The notes: a model not told the origin generated them from the sequence alone. A DNA stretch of 64,000 nucleotides from Methylobacterium sp. (GCF_019745455.1 NZ_JAIETD010000115.1:1-64000); one strand, 5' to 3'. Counted from the first letter of the stretch, positions 34,682-47,248 are shown. Program-made: numbers and translations.

Positions 34682-35556
34682 GCGCCGCCCTGCGTTTTCC
34701 CGCCGAGACCGCGCCGGCGCGGGTCGCCTCCGCCACCCGCGGACCGACGCTGCTCTCGCGGCTGTTCGGACGCCGCGCACCGGCCGGCCAGACCGCCCTC
34801 GAGGCTGAGCGGATATTCGATGCGGGCGGCGGTCCGGGCATTCTCTCGGTCCACGGCCTGCGCAAGAGCTATGGCGCCCGCACCGTCGTGCACGAGGCCG
34901 GCCTGACCGTGCGGAACGGCGAGGCGGTGGGGCTGCTCGGCCCCAACGGCGCGGGCAAGACCACGATCTTCTACATGATCACCGGCCTCGTCTCGGCCGA
35001 CCAGGGGTCGATCAGCCTCGACGGCCTCGATATCACCCGCCTGCCCATGTACCAGCGCGCTCGCCTCGGCATCGGCTACCTGCCGCAGGAGGCCTCGATC
35101 TTCCGCGGCCTGTCGGTGGAGGACAACATCCGCGCCGTGCTGGAGATGGTCGAGCCGGACAAGCGCGAGCGCGAGCGCAAGCTCGATTCGCTGCTCGAGG
35201 AATTCGACATCGCGCGCCTGCGCAGATCGCCGTCGATCGCCTTGTCCGGCGGCGAGCGGCGGCGCTGCGAGATCGCGCGGGCGCTGGCCTCATCGCCCTC
35301 CTTCATGCTGCTGGACGAGCCCTTCGCCGGCATCGACCCGATCGCGGTCGGCGACATCCAGGACCTCGTCAAGCACCTGAAGCAGCGCGGCATTGGCGTA
35401 TTGATCACGGACCACAATGTCCGCGAGACCCTGGGTCTCATCGACCGCGCCTACATCGCCCATTCCGGACGCATCCTCACAGAAGGCACGCCGGATGAGA
35501 TCGTCGCCAACGAGGATGCCCGCCGGCTCTACCTCGGCGAGGATTTCCGGCTCTGA
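34678..35556 (+). CDS. lptB: LPS export ABC transporter ATP-binding protein LptB
   Basis: A 292-residue ATPase that powers extraction of lipopolysaccharide from the inner membrane. Walker A is GPNGAGKTT (from residue 88), the signature is LSGGERRRCEIARALA, Walker B is FMLLDEPFAGIDP, and the switch His lies in LITDHNVRETL. The ABC domain begins near residue 55, so there is an unusually long N-terminal extension (SAALRFPAETAPARVASATR onward). I chose the TTG at 34678 because it overlaps the lptA stop (TTGA); no ATG precedes the ABC domain in frame. Confidence 0.9.
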   Translation: MSAALRFPAETAPARVASATRGPTLLSRLFGRRAPAGQTALEAERIFDAGGGPGILSVHGLRKSYGARTVVHEAGLTVRNGEAVGLLGPNGAGKTTIFYMITGLVSADQGSISLDGLDITRLPMYQRARLGIGYLPQEASIFRGLSVEDNIRAVLEMVEPDKRERERKLDSLLEEFDIARLRRSPSIALSGGERRRCEIARALASSPSFMLLDEPFAGIDPIAVGDIQDLVKHLKQRGIGVLITDHNVRETLGLIDRAYIAHSGRILTEGTPDEIVANEDARRLYLGEDFRL

Positions 35557-35855
35557 GCCGGCTGAGCGCGGACGCAAGGCGCCCTTAACCGCGTTCCGCC
35601 ACCGATCTCTAACCCGACCTGTCGCAGGATACCGGAAAGTCGCTCAGGATCTCTGAGGCTTGACGTATGTGAAGCCGTTTCATGTGCGTCACGCACGCCA
35701 TGCCTCCGGGACAACGCCGCAGAGGCACTTTGACGGACAGGCCCGATGGCGCTAGACCTAGGTGAAGAACGAGAGAAGCAAGAATGATGCCGATAGCCGG
35801 TCACGGTTGACGGCCGCTTTCTGACCGAAGTCGTCACAAGGGTCGGGGCCAAGCC

Positions 35856-37424
35856 ATGAGTCTGCTGCAGCGGCTGGAGATGCGTCAGGGCCAAGCCCTG
35901 GTGATGACGCCACAGCTTCTGCAGGCGATCAAGCTGCTTCAGCTCTCGCAGCTCGATCTTGCCGCCTATGTCGATGCCGAGCTGGAGCGCAATCCGCTTC
36001 TCGAACGGGCCGAGGGCGAGGCCGAGTCCGAGCGGCGCGGCGCCGATGCCGTCCCCGAGGCGGCGGGCGAGAGCACGTCGTTCGATGGCGAAGGCGAGGG
36101 CTTCGAGGGTGGCGACGCCGAGCCCTGGATCGCCACGGAACTCGGTGCCACCCAGGCTCAGATCGAGAGCGACCTCGATACCCGCCTCGACAACGTGTTC
36201 TCCGATGACAACCCGACCACCGTGCGCGAGGCGGCCACGGGCGGAGACATGCTTTCCCTGACGCCCGCCCCCTACGGCAATACCGGCGGCAGCTTCGACG
36301 GCGACGCGCCCGATTTCGAGGCGACGCTGACCTCGGAGGTCTCGCTGCGCGACCATCTCAGCGCCCAGCTCGACCTCGCCACGAAGGACCCGGTCGACCG
36401 GCTCATCGGCGGCTTCCTGATCGATGCCGTCGACGATGCCGGCTACCTGCGCGGATCGATCGACGAGGTCGCCGAGCGGCTCGGCGCCGGGATCGACCGC
36501 GTGGCGCGGGTGCTGCGCCTGGTCCAGACCTTCGATCCGCCGGGCGTGGCCGCCCGCGACCTCGCCGAGTGCCTCGCGATCCAGCTGCGCGACAAGGATC
36601 GGTTCGATCCGGCGATGCAGGCCCTGGTCTCGCGCCTCGATCTCGTGGCCAAGCGCGACTTCGCCAGCCTGCGCAGGCTCTGCGGCGTCGACGACGAGGA
36701 CCTCGTCGAGATGCTGGCGGAGATCCGCCGCCTCGACCCGAAGCCCGGCCGCGCCTTCGGCTCCCGTGCGGTGGAGGTGCTGATCCCCGACGTCTTCGTG
36801 CGGGCGGCGCCGGACGGCTCGTGGCTGGTGGAGCTCAACGCCGAGGCGCTGCCGCGCGTGCTGGTCAACCAGAGCTACTATGCCCGCGTCTCGCGGGGGG
36901 CGAAGGCGGAGGGCGACAAGGCGTTCCTGTCGGAATGCCTGCAGACCGCCAATTGGCTGACCCGCAGCCTCGAGCAGCGCGCCCGCACCATCCTGAAGGT
37001 CGCCTCGGAGATCGTTCGGCAGCAGGACGCCTTCTTCCTGCACGGGGTGTCGCATCTACGTCCGCTCAACCTCAAGACCGTGGCCGAGGCGATCGGCATG
37101 CACGAATCGACCGTCTCGCGGGTGACCTCGAACAAGTCGATCGGCACCAGCCGCGGCACGCTCGAGATGAAGTACTTCTTCACCGCCGCGATCCCGGGTG
37201 CCGCCGGCACCGCCTCGCATTCCTCGGAGGCCGTGCGCCACCGCATCAAGCAGCTCGTCGACGGTGAGGCGTCGAACGACGTCCTCTCCGACGACGCCCT
37301 GGTCCAGCGCCTGCGCGACGAAGGCATCGATATCGCCCGCCGCACGGTGGCGAAGTACCGCGAGTCCCTGCGCATTCCCTCCTCGATCGAGCGTCGCCGC
37401 GAACATTTCGCCTATGCGAGATGA
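35856..37424 (+). CDS. rpoN: RNA polymerase sigma-54 factor
   Basis: A 522-residue sigma-54. The Gln/Leu-rich region I starts MSLLQRLEMRQGQALVMTPQLLQAIKLLQ, the acidic region II covers about 50-150, and the core-binding region follows. The helix-turn-helix shows LKTVAEAIGMHESTVSRVTSNKSI, and the RpoN box ARRTVAKYRESLRIP sits at about 494-508. It directs transcription from -24/-12 promoters activated by enhancer-binding proteins. It follows lptB by 299 bases in which I see no other gene, and is followed not by hpf, as usual, but by a large hybrid kinase. Confidence 0.96.
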   Translation: MSLLQRLEMRQGQALVMTPQLLQAIKLLQLSQLDLAAYVDAELERNPLLERAEGEAESERRGADAVPEAAGESTSFDGEGEGFEGGDAEPWIATELGATQAQIESDLDTRLDNVFSDDNPTTVREAATGGDMLSLTPAPYGNTGGSFDGDAPDFEATLTSEVSLRDHLSAQLDLATKDPVDRLIGGFLIDAVDDAGYLRGSIDEVAERLGAGIDRVARVLRLVQTFDPPGVAARDLAECLAIQLRDKDRFDPAMQALVSRLDLVAKRDFASLRRLCGVDDEDLVEMLAEIRRLDPKPGRAFGSRAVEVLIPDVFVRAAPDGSWLVELNAEALPRVLVNQSYYARVSRGAKAEGDKAFLSECLQTANWLTRSLEQRARTILKVASEIVRQQDAFFLHGVSHLRPLNLKTVAEAIGMHESTVSRVTSNKSIGTSRGTLEMKYFFTAAIPGAAGTASHSSEAVRHRIKQLVDGEASNDVLSDDALVQRLRDEGIDIARRTVAKYRESLRIPSSIERRREHFAYAR

Positions 37425-37545
37425 CACTTGGCGACAGCGACGGCAGCGAAGCGTTAAGCATTGACGCTGTTGATGATGAATGGATTATACAGCCCCGCTT
37501 AGCTGACGCCGACTCGAGATCGGTCCCCGTCATAGGTCACCGTCG

Positions 37546-40911
<3,366 letters not shown>

Positions 40912-40992
40912 GCCGCCCGCGCCCTCACGTTGACTTCGTCCGCCGACGATCCTTAACTTCGATCACTGACACGGCGAAGAACCGGAGCTTTC

Positions 40993-41592
40993 ATGGGATC
41001 CCTGCGCGTCACCGGCCACGGCCTCGATCTCGGCGAGGCCCTGCGCGGGCGCGTCGAGGACCGGATCGCCGCCACCCTCGGCAAATTCCTCGATGCCTCG
41101 ATGAATGCGAGCGCCAGCGGGCATGTCACCCTGCGCCGCGACGGCACCGCCTATCGCACGGATTGCGTCATCCATCTCGTCACCGGCCTGACCCTCGAAG
41201 TCACCGGCGGCGCCCATGACGCGCCATCGAGCTTCGAACAGGCCGCCGACAAGCTCGAGAAGCGCCTGCGCCGCTACAAGCACCGCCTGAAGGATCACGG
41301 TGCCGGCGGCCACGACGGCGCCGGCGTCGAGGCGGCCTACGCGGTAATTGCCGCACCCGAGGACGAGGACTTCGACGACGAGGTCGCCGACGGCGATGCC
41401 CACCCTCCGGTGGTGGCCGAGAGCACCAAGACGCTCAAGCGTCATTCCGTCAGCGAGGCCGTCACTGCCCTCGACCTGACGGGGGCGCCGGTGATCGTGT
41501 TCGTTCACGCTGGCACCGGGCGCCTCAACGTCGTATACCGCCGCAGTGATGGGGCGATCGGATGGATCGATCCGCCCGAGGCTACGGCCTGA
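40993..41592 (+). CDS. hpf: long-form ribosome hibernation promoting factor
   Basis: A 199-residue long HPF. The N-terminal domain (MGSLRVTGHGLDLGEALRGRVEDRI to about residue 105) binds the decoding centre. An acidic linker leads to the C-terminal dimerisation domain (HSVSEAVTALDLTGAPVIVFVHAGTGRLNVVYRRSDGAIGWIDP) that pairs 70S ribosomes into 100S dimers. It normally lies directly downstream of rpoN and upstream of ptsN; the ptsN relationship is kept here. Confidence 0.93.
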   Translation: MGSLRVTGHGLDLGEALRGRVEDRIAATLGKFLDASMNASASGHVTLRRDGTAYRTDCVIHLVTGLTLEVTGGAHDAPSSFEQAADKLEKRLRRYKHRLKDHGAGGHDGAGVEAAYAVIAAPEDEDFDDEVADGDAHPPVVAESTKTLKRHSVSEAVTALDLTGAPVIVFVHAGTGRLNVVYRRSDGAIGWIDPPEATA

Positions 41593-41728
41593 TCGGTTCT
41601 CCGGTCGGAGCGGGGGCCGGTCATCGATCGAAGGGACGGCGGCCGAGGATGCGGTGCATTCCACGGTTGCGGTCTCATTCTCACTGTACGGCGTCCCTTC
41701 GGCGCCGCCGACGGGGCAGCGGTCCTCC

Positions 41729-42196
41729 ATGCCAGTGCTGGAATTCCTCAGTCCGGATTCCGTCGTGTCCTCTCTGCGCGCCCGCGCCAAGAAGCAGGTT
41801 CTCCATGAGCTGAGCGCCCAGGCGGTGCGGCGTCTGCCTGCCCTCGACGAGGCCGAGGTTCTGGAAACCCTGCTCCAGCGCGAGCGCCTCGGCTCGACCG
41901 GCATCGGTGACGGCGTCGCCATTCCCCATGGCAAGCTGCCGGGCCTCGACCGGCTGTTCGGCCTCGTGGCCCGCCTGGAGAAGCCGGTGGATTTCGATGC
42001 GCTCGACGGCCAGCCCGTCGACATCGCTTTCCTGTTGCTTGCCCCCGAGGGGGCCGGCGCCGAACATCTGAAGGCCCTCGCGCAGGTCGCCCGGATGCTG
42101 CGGGAGCCCGGCATCCTCGACCGCGTCCGAGCGGCCCGGGACGCGAGCGCCCTCTATGCCCTCCTCACCCACACCTCCGCCTCGCAGGCCGCGTGA
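41729..42196 (+). CDS. ptsN: nitrogen PTS EIIA component
   Basis: A 155-residue EIIA-Ntr protein. VLEFLSPDSVVSSLRARAKKQVLHELSAQA opens the domain, and the phosphorylated His lies in GIGDGVAIPHGKLPGL. IAFLLLAPEGAGAEHLKALAQVARML is the second conserved block. It takes phosphate from PtsP-NPr and regulates potassium and nitrogen or carbon balance in alphaproteobacteria. The ATG at 41729 gives the standard length; 136 bases separate it from hpf. The stop overlaps the next start. Confidence 0.94.
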   Translation: MPVLEFLSPDSVVSSLRARAKKQVLHELSAQAVRRLPALDEAEVLETLLQRERLGSTGIGDGVAIPHGKLPGLDRLFGLVARLEKPVDFDALDGQPVDIAFLLLAPEGAGAEHLKALAQVARMLREPGILDRVRAARDASALYALLTHTSASQAA

Positions 42197-42534
42197 TGAC
42201 ACCCGCGCCGCGATGGCCGGCATTCGGTTGCGCCATCGCCCTAGCCTTGGCTCCGCCGGTTCTGGCGCAGGCCGGTGAGGCGACAGCCTGCGCCCGCGAC
42301 GTCCTCGTCGCGAGCTCGATGCAGCGCCAGGCGATCGAACAACTCGAACAGACCGGCTCGGACGATGCCGATCGATGTCGCGTCTGGCGCCGGCACGTCG
42401 AGACGATGCGGCGCGTTTCAAGCGTTTATGGCCGGTGCCTGACGGGGACCGAGCGCAGCGCCCGCCTCGCCGAGGTACAGGGGTCCGAGAAGGAGTTTTC
42501 GGGGCTCGTCCGCAGCCGCTGCAAGGGCCTGTAG
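42193..42534 (+). CDS. small secreted protein of unknown function
   Basis: A 113-residue protein with a signal peptide (MMTPAPRWPAFGCAIALALA, cleavage near VLAQA). The mature part is mostly helical with four cysteines (TACARD, DRCRVW, GRCLTG, SRCKGL), suggesting two disulfides. The family is not recognised. It is coupled to ptsN by an ATGA overlap and convergent with the YdcF-family gene across four bases. Confidence 0.65.
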   Translation: MMTPAPRWPAFGCAIALALAPPVLAQAGEATACARDVLVASSMQRQAIEQLEQTGSDDADRCRVWRRHVETMRRVSSVYGRCLTGTERSARLAEVQGSEKEFSGLVRSRCKGL

Positions 42535-42538
42535 GGCC

Positions 42539-43330
42539 TCAGTCGTTCTCACGCATCAGCGGTTCTGAGACCATCCTGATGGGCTTCCGGCGGCCGATCA
42601 GGATGGCGGCGCGGGAGGTCTCCGGGTCGTGCTCGAAGCGAGTGCGGACCCATGCGACGAGGAACTTGACGTATTCCGAGGCGAGGAGCCGGGTCGCGGA
42701 GGGGCTCTGCCACCAACGTTCGGCGAAACCCTCGGCAACGACCGGATGAGGCACGACCTTGTCGCGGCCCATCAGGGCATGGTCGAGTTCGATCAGCGTG
42801 CGCGGCATATGGTAGTTCGAGGTCACCACCGCGACTGTGCTGAAGCGGTGCAGACGCATCCAGCGCCGGGTCTCGATGGCGTTGCCGATGGTGTTCCGGG
42901 CCCGGTAGTCGAGGTCGACGCAGCACTCGATCCAGTGGCGCTGGCTCGGGTTGAGCCTGGTGATCTCGTCGCGGCTGGTGCGCTCGTTGACACCGGTGAT
43001 GAGCAGGCGCCGGCCATGGCCCGCCGCCAGGAGGTCGATGGCGTCGCCGATGCGCTGAGATCCGCCCGTAAGGGCGACGATGCCGTCGGGGCGTTCGGCC
43101 AGCGGCCGCTCCCGCTGGTCGATGCAGGCGATGAAGCTGAGGAAGCCGCCGAGCAGCGCCAATGTCGCGATGCCGCCGAGCGCCGCCACGCCGCCGGCCG
43201 CGAAGCGCCAGCTGCGTTCACCGGCCTTTGCGATGCGCGCCGCGTCGGAGCGCTGGCGCGCCTCGTCCCAGGACCAGCCGAAAGCCCCGCGAGGGCTCAT
43301 GGTGGTGTTGCCCGGCATCCCAGTGGTCAT
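42539..43330 (-). CDS. YdcF/DUF218-family membrane protein
   Basis: About 263 residues from the ATG at 43330. A cytoplasmic basic region leads to one membrane helix (FAAGGVAALGGIATLALLGG), then the DUF218 (YdcF-like) domain: GIVALTGGSQRIGDAIDLLAAGHGRRLLITGVNE, ARNTIGNAIETRRWM, and VAVVTSNYHMPRTLIELDHAL. In Rhizobiales this gene commonly follows ftsE-ftsX, as it does here, and is thought to act in envelope biogenesis. The enzymatic activity is not established. Confidence 0.88.
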   Translation of the reverse strand: MTTGMPGNTTMSPRGAFGWSWDEARQRSDAARIAKAGERSWRFAAGGVAALGGIATLALLGGFLSFIACIDQRERPLAERPDGIVALTGGSQRIGDAIDLLAAGHGRRLLITGVNERTSRDEITRLNPSQRHWIECCVDLDYRARNTIGNAIETRRWMRLHRFSTVAVVTSNYHMPRTLIELDHALMGRDKVVPHPVVAEGFAERWWQSPSATRLLASEYVKFLVAWVRTRFEHDPETSRAAILIGRRKPIRMVSEPLMREND

Positions 43331-43493
43331 TCTCCCGAAGGATAGCCGCGATTGCGGCACTGCAGAGGCCACACTTTCCGCCTCCAATGCTTGCCGAATG
43401 GTTAACGGTGGCCCGGAAGGACCGGGCAGGTCAAGGCTTCGGCGATATTTTGCAAGGGGTTGGCCGCTTCATCCACGGCTTCAGGCCGAAGTT

Positions 43494-44462
43494 CTATGCC
43501 AGGAACCGGCGCACCGTGAGGCGAGAGACCAGGCCGGTGACCAGGGATGCGATGACGCCGATGAGGAGCACGGCGGCGTAGCCGCGCCAGCCGATCTGGA
43601 AGCTGCCGAAGAGGGCGTCGAGTTCCTCTCCCGCCGGGCCGGAGCGCCAGCCGCGCGAGACGAGGCCGGCGACGAGGAAGGTGAGCAACGCCGCGCTCGA
43701 GCCGACGATGCCGCCACGCAGGCCGAGGCCGAAGAATCGGCGCTGGAACGCGCGGGCGATGAAGTCGTCGTCGGCACCGACGAAATGCAGCACCTCCACG
43801 ACCTCGCGGTTGCCCGCCATGGCGCCGCGTGTGGCGAAGGCCACGGCGAGGCCGGTGGCGAGGAGCACCAGGGCCACGACCGCGACGCCGACGCCAACGA
43901 AGGTGTTGGCCATGGTCGAGAGCCGCCGCAGCCAGAGGGCATGGTCGTCGAGACTCGCCACGCCCGGCAGGGCCTCGGTCAGGGCCGCGCGCAGGGGCTT
44001 GAGGTCCGGGCTCGGTCCCGGCGCCAGCGTCAGCGTGACGAGACGCGGCACCGGCAGATCGGAAAGGTCCAGGCCGCTGCCGAGCCAGGGTTCGAGCAGC
44101 CGCTCGGCCTCCGCCTTCGAGAAGACCCGGGTCGCCGCGATGCCGGGGGTGGCCTTTGCGATGGCCTCCGCCTTGGCGACGTCGGCGTCGATGCCCCGGC
44201 CGGGGCTCGGGCGGACCTGGATCGTCACCTCCTGCGCCACCGCGCCCTGCCACTGGTCGGCGCTTGCGGCCACCATCTCGGCGGCGCCGGCGCAGAGGGC
44301 GGCGAGAAAAGTCAGGATCGCGATGACGGCGGCGAGCGACCGGCTCGCCGCCGAATCCGTGGGCACCAGCGGCGCGTTGCGGCGCAGGGTCGCCGGCAAC
44401 GCCGCCTCGCCTGCGGCGGTCGACGCTGCGACGGGACGAGGCGGCTTGACGGCTTCGCCCAC
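43494..44462 (-). CDS. ftsX: cell division protein FtsX
   Basis: A 322-residue permease-like partner of FtsE. One membrane helix near the N-terminus (LAAVIAILTFLAALCAGAAEMV) is followed by a periplasmic domain with QEVTIQVRPSPGRGIDADV. Three C-terminal helices follow, with AMAGNREVVEVLHFVGADDDFIARAFQRRF, the FtsX signature. The FtsEX complex activates peptidoglycan hydrolases at the septum. Translation starts at a GTG (44462) two bases after the ftsE stop, so it is tightly coupled. Confidence 0.92.
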   Translation of the reverse strand: MGEAVKPPRPVAASTAAGEAALPATLRRNAPLVPTDSAASRSLAAVIAILTFLAALCAGAAEMVAASADQWQGAVAQEVTIQVRPSPGRGIDADVAKAEAIAKATPGIAATRVFSKAEAERLLEPWLGSGLDLSDLPVPRLVTLTLAPGPSPDLKPLRAALTEALPGVASLDDHALWLRRLSTMANTFVGVGVAVVALVLLATGLAVAFATRGAMAGNREVVEVLHFVGADDDFIARAFQRRFFGLGLRGGIVGSSAALLTFLVAGLVSRGWRSGPAGEELDALFGSFQIGWRGYAAVLLIGVIASLVTGLVSRLTVRRFLA

Positions 44463-44464
44463 CC

Positions 44465-45160
44465 CTAGCCCTCCACCGTCAGGCGGCCCTGGCCGAGCAC
44501 GAGGCGGCGGGCATCGCAGAGGTCCATCAGGGCGAAGTCGTGGGTCGCGATCAGCACCGAGGTGCCGAGGCGGTTGAGCTCGATGAGGAGCCGCAGCAGG
44601 CGGCGGCCGAGGCCAGGATCGACGTTGCCGGTGGGCTCGTCGGCCAGGAGCAGCTCGGGCCGCGCGATGAGGGCGCGGGCGATGGCGGCGCGCTGCTTCT
44701 CCCCGCCCGAGAGGAGCGGCGGCAGGACGTGCATCCGCTCGCCGAGACCCACCCAGCGAAGCAGCTCCACCACCTCGGCCCGGTAACTCGTCTCGGCCCG
44801 GCCCTGGACGCGCAGGGGCAGGGCGACGTTCTCGTAGGTGGTGAGGTGGTCGAGCAGCCGGAAATCCTGGAACACCACGCCCATGCGCCGGCGCAGCGAC
44901 GTCAGGGTGTCGCTGGCTATGCCGCTGACCTCCTCGCCGAAGACCGAGACGAGGCCCCGGGTCGGACGCACCGAGAGCAGGATGAGCCGCAGCAGCGTCG
45001 TCTTGCCGGCGCCGGAGGGGCCCGTGAGGAACTGGAACGAGTGCGGCGCGATCTGGAAGCTCACGTCGCTTAGCACCTCCGGCCCGAGACCGTAGCGCAT
45101 GCCGACGCTCTCGAATTGTACGACCGGTTCCTCTGCCCCGGACAGCAGGCTGTCCCTCAT
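44465..45160 (-). CDS. ftsE: cell division ATP-binding protein FtsE
   Basis: About 231 residues from the ATG at 45160; frames open to 45232 add a non-conserved segment. It is an ABC ATPase with Walker A GPSGAGKTTLLRLI, Q-loop VFQDFRLLDHLTTYENVALPLRV, signature LSGGEKQRAAIARALI, Walker B LLLADEPTGNVDP, and switch IATHDFALMD. It partners the permease FtsX directly downstream. The upstream gap to the divergent zinc-ribbon gene contains a 14-base palindrome. Confidence 0.94.
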   Translation of the reverse strand: MRDSLLSGAEEPVVQFESVGMRYGLGPEVLSDVSFQIAPHSFQFLTGPSGAGKTTLLRLILLSVRPTRGLVSVFGEEVSGIASDTLTSLRRRMGVVFQDFRLLDHLTTYENVALPLRVQGRAETSYRAEVVELLRWVGLGERMHVLPPLLSGGEKQRAAIARALIARPELLLADEPTGNVDPGLGRRLLRLLIELNRLGTSVLIATHDFALMDLCDARRLVLGQGRLTVEG

Positions 45161-45260
45161 GCGGTCCGGCACTCCGAGATCCCCGCCGCACTTGCCGCCC
45201 ATCGCCGATGGCTCACGATCGTCCGCTCCCAAGCCCTGCTCGATTCAGCGCAGCTTCATC

Positions 45261-45274
45261 CGCGGTTAACCGCG
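45261..45274. promoter_or_regulatory. perfect palindrome CGCGGTTAACCGCG in the ftsE/zinc-ribbon gap
   Basis: A 14-base perfect dyad lies 100 bases upstream of the ftsE start and 73 bases before the divergent zinc-ribbon gene. The 15 bases TTAACCGCGTTCCGC that start inside it also occur at about 35585, upstream of rpoN. It may be an operator; no matching regulator is known to me. Confidence 0.3.
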
Positions 45275-45346
45275 TTCCGCGACAACCATGTCAGGCTTTT
45301 TGCGCCACGCGGCAACCGCCGACCGGCCCTCACGTGCGGATTCGTC

Positions 45347-46162
45347 ATGCAGATCGTCTGCCCCGCCTGCGCGAGCGAGTACGAGATTCCCACCGATCGC
45401 GTCGGCCCCGAGGGTCGGCAGGTGCGCTGCGCCGCCTGCCGCGAGACCTGGTTCATCACCCCCGATGACGTCGCCACCGCCCAGATCGCCGAGGCCATGT
45501 CGGCCATGAGTGATCCAAGCCGCAACCGCTCCGAGGACCAGGCTGCCCTCGACGCCTGGGAATCCGCCCTGGCAGAGGAGGGCATCGCTCCGGAGGCGCC
45601 GGCCCCGGCATCGCCCGAAGCGGCGCCGGAGCCCGTCGCAGCCCCACGCCGGACGACGAAGAGGCGCGCCAAGCCGGCGCGAAAGCCGCGCGCATCCCTC
45701 AAGGCGATGGCGGCTACCGTGGCCCTCGGCCTCAGCGTCGCCGGCATCGCGGCCGTCGCACTCGTCGCCCGCACCAGCGTCGTGCGGGCGATGCCGCAGA
45801 GCGCCTCGCTCTATGCCTCGCTCGGCCTCCCCGTGAACCTGCGCGGCATCGATTTCAACGACGTCGTGGCCTTCCAGGGAAGCGGCGAAGGCGGCGGCGT
45901 CCAACTCGTGGTGGAGGGCGACATCGTTGGCGTCTCGCATCAGGGAGCCACGGTCCCGCCGATCGAAGTCGAACTGCGTGATGCGCGCGACCAGACCATC
46001 TATCGCTGGACGATACCAGCACCGCGCGCGACCCTCGACGAGCGCGAGCGCGCGCGTTTTCGCGCCAGCCTGTCGGCGCCGCCTGCGCAAGCGCGCTCGG
46101 TGCAGATCAGGTTCGCGGATCCCGCGATGGCGAAGCCCGATGCCAGCGCCAGGCGGCCGTGA
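45347..46162 (+). CDS. zinc-ribbon (MJ0042-type) membrane protein
   Basis: A 271-residue protein. The N-terminus is an MJ0042-family zinc ribbon (MQIVCPACASEYEIPTDRVG with a second CAAC pair, CxxC-x19-CxxC). An acidic/Pro-Ala linker and a basic stretch lead to a membrane helix at about 118-140, and the C-terminal domain is probably periplasmic (about 150-260, DUF3426-like). Such proteins are common near ftsEX and hpt in alphaproteobacteria; the function is unknown. One base separates its stop from the hpt start. Confidence 0.85.
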   Translation: MQIVCPACASEYEIPTDRVGPEGRQVRCAACRETWFITPDDVATAQIAEAMSAMSDPSRNRSEDQAALDAWESALAEEGIAPEAPAPASPEAAPEPVAAPRRTTKRRAKPARKPRASLKAMAATVALGLSVAGIAAVALVARTSVVRAMPQSASLYASLGLPVNLRGIDFNDVVAFQGSGEGGGVQLVVEGDIVGVSHQGATVPPIEVELRDARDQTIYRWTIPAPRATLDERERARFRASLSAPPAQARSVQIRFADPAMAKPDASARRP

Positions 46163-46163
46163 T

Positions 46164-46745
46164 ATGAGCTTGGCGATGACCACGCCTTCCAGACGCGTTC
46201 GCGTCCTCTTCGACGAAATTGCCATCGCCCGCCGCAACGAGGAGCTCGCCGGCGAGATCGCCGCCTCCCGGCCGGAGGAGCTGCTCGTCGTGGCGGTTCT
46301 CAAGGGCAGCTTCATGTTCGCCGCCGACCTGCTTCGGGCCCTTCACCGCTCGGGGCTGTCGCCGCAGGTGGAGTTCGTTCACCTATCGAGCTACCGCACC
46401 GGCACCGTCTCCACCGGCCAGGTCGAGATCCTGCGCGACGTCCAGAGCGAGGTGCGCGGCCGCGACGTTCTCCTCGTGGATGACATCCTCGAATCAGGCC
46501 GAACCCTGGTCTTCGCCAAGGACCTGCTGATGGCCCGCGGCGCCAAGAGGGTGATGACGGCGGTGCTGCTGGAGAAGCCCGGCAGGCGCGCCGTCACGAT
46601 CGACGCCGACTTCGTCGGCTTCCAGTGCCCGGACGCTTTCGTGGTTGGCTACGGCATGGATGCGGCTCATGCGTACCGCCAGTTGCCCTTCGTGGGGCTC
46701 GTCGATTTCGACAATCAGGAACCCGACCTCTTCGGTGGGACCTGA
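46164..46745 (+). CDS. hpt: hypoxanthine phosphoribosyltransferase
   Basis: A 193-residue purine salvage enzyme converting hypoxanthine (and guanine) with PRPP to the monophosphate. LLVVAVLKGSFMFAADLLRAL, the conserved SSYR motif in FVHLSSYRTGTVSTG, the PRPP-binding loop VLLVDDILESGRTL, and VGFQCPDAFVVGYGMD are all visible. The start may be the ATG at 46164 or at 46176. It follows the zinc-ribbon gene by one base, so the two form an operon; the next gene starts 137 bases downstream. Confidence 0.94.
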   Translation: MSLAMTTPSRRVRVLFDEIAIARRNEELAGEIAASRPEELLVVAVLKGSFMFAADLLRALHRSGLSPQVEFVHLSSYRTGTVSTGQVEILRDVQSEVRGRDVLLVDDILESGRTLVFAKDLLMARGAKRVMTAVLLEKPGRRAVTIDADFVGFQCPDAFVVGYGMDAAHAYRQLPFVGLVDFDNQEPDLFGGT

Positions 46746-46882
46746 CGACCTGAGGGCGACATTTTCGCACAGCCCCTTCGCAGAATCCTGACAAGGCCTG
46801 CTTGCGCCTTGACATGGAGGCACTGCCCTTGCGTCTCTGACCGAACGCGCCGGGCCGGCCGGCGCCAGCGAAAACGGTGTCT

Positions 46883-47248
46883 ATGGCCCGCATCCTTCTG
46901 GTGGATGACGAAGAGACGATACGCGGCTTCCTCAAGCGTGGGCTGGAGATCGACGGACATGCCGTTGTCACCGCCAGCGACGGGAGCGACGGTCTCGACC
47001 GCCTCACCGAGGCGGCCGGCGATTTCGACCTGATGCTCACCGACATCCGCATGCCGCTGATGGACGGCATCGCCCTCGCGCTCGCTGCCAAGCGCGACTT
47101 CCCATCCCTCACCATCCTGCTGATGACGGGTTTCGCCGATCAGCGCGAACGCGCCCGCGGCCTCGACGCCATCGTCACCGACGTGCTGACGAAGCCATTC
47201 TCGCTGGCAGACCTGCGTTCGACGGTGAACCGGGCCCTGGCGGCCTGA
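46883..47248 (+). CDS. single-domain response regulator, CpdR-like
   Basis: A 121-residue stand-alone receiver. The acidic pocket is in ILLVDDEETIRGFLKRGLE, the phospho-acceptor Asp in DLMLTDIRMPLMDGIALAL, and the conserved Lys in DVLTKPFSLADLRSTV. It resembles CpdR, which controls ClpXP-dependent proteolysis of cell-cycle proteins in alphaproteobacteria, and like CpdR has no output domain. The match is by overall pattern, so another single-domain receiver is possible. The start is the ATG at 46883; a GTG two codons earlier is also open. Confidence 0.7.
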   Translation: MARILLVDDEETIRGFLKRGLEIDGHAVVTASDGSDGLDRLTEAAGDFDLMLTDIRMPLMDGIALALAAKRDFPSLTILLMTGFADQRERARGLDAIVTDVLTKPFSLADLRSTVNRALAA

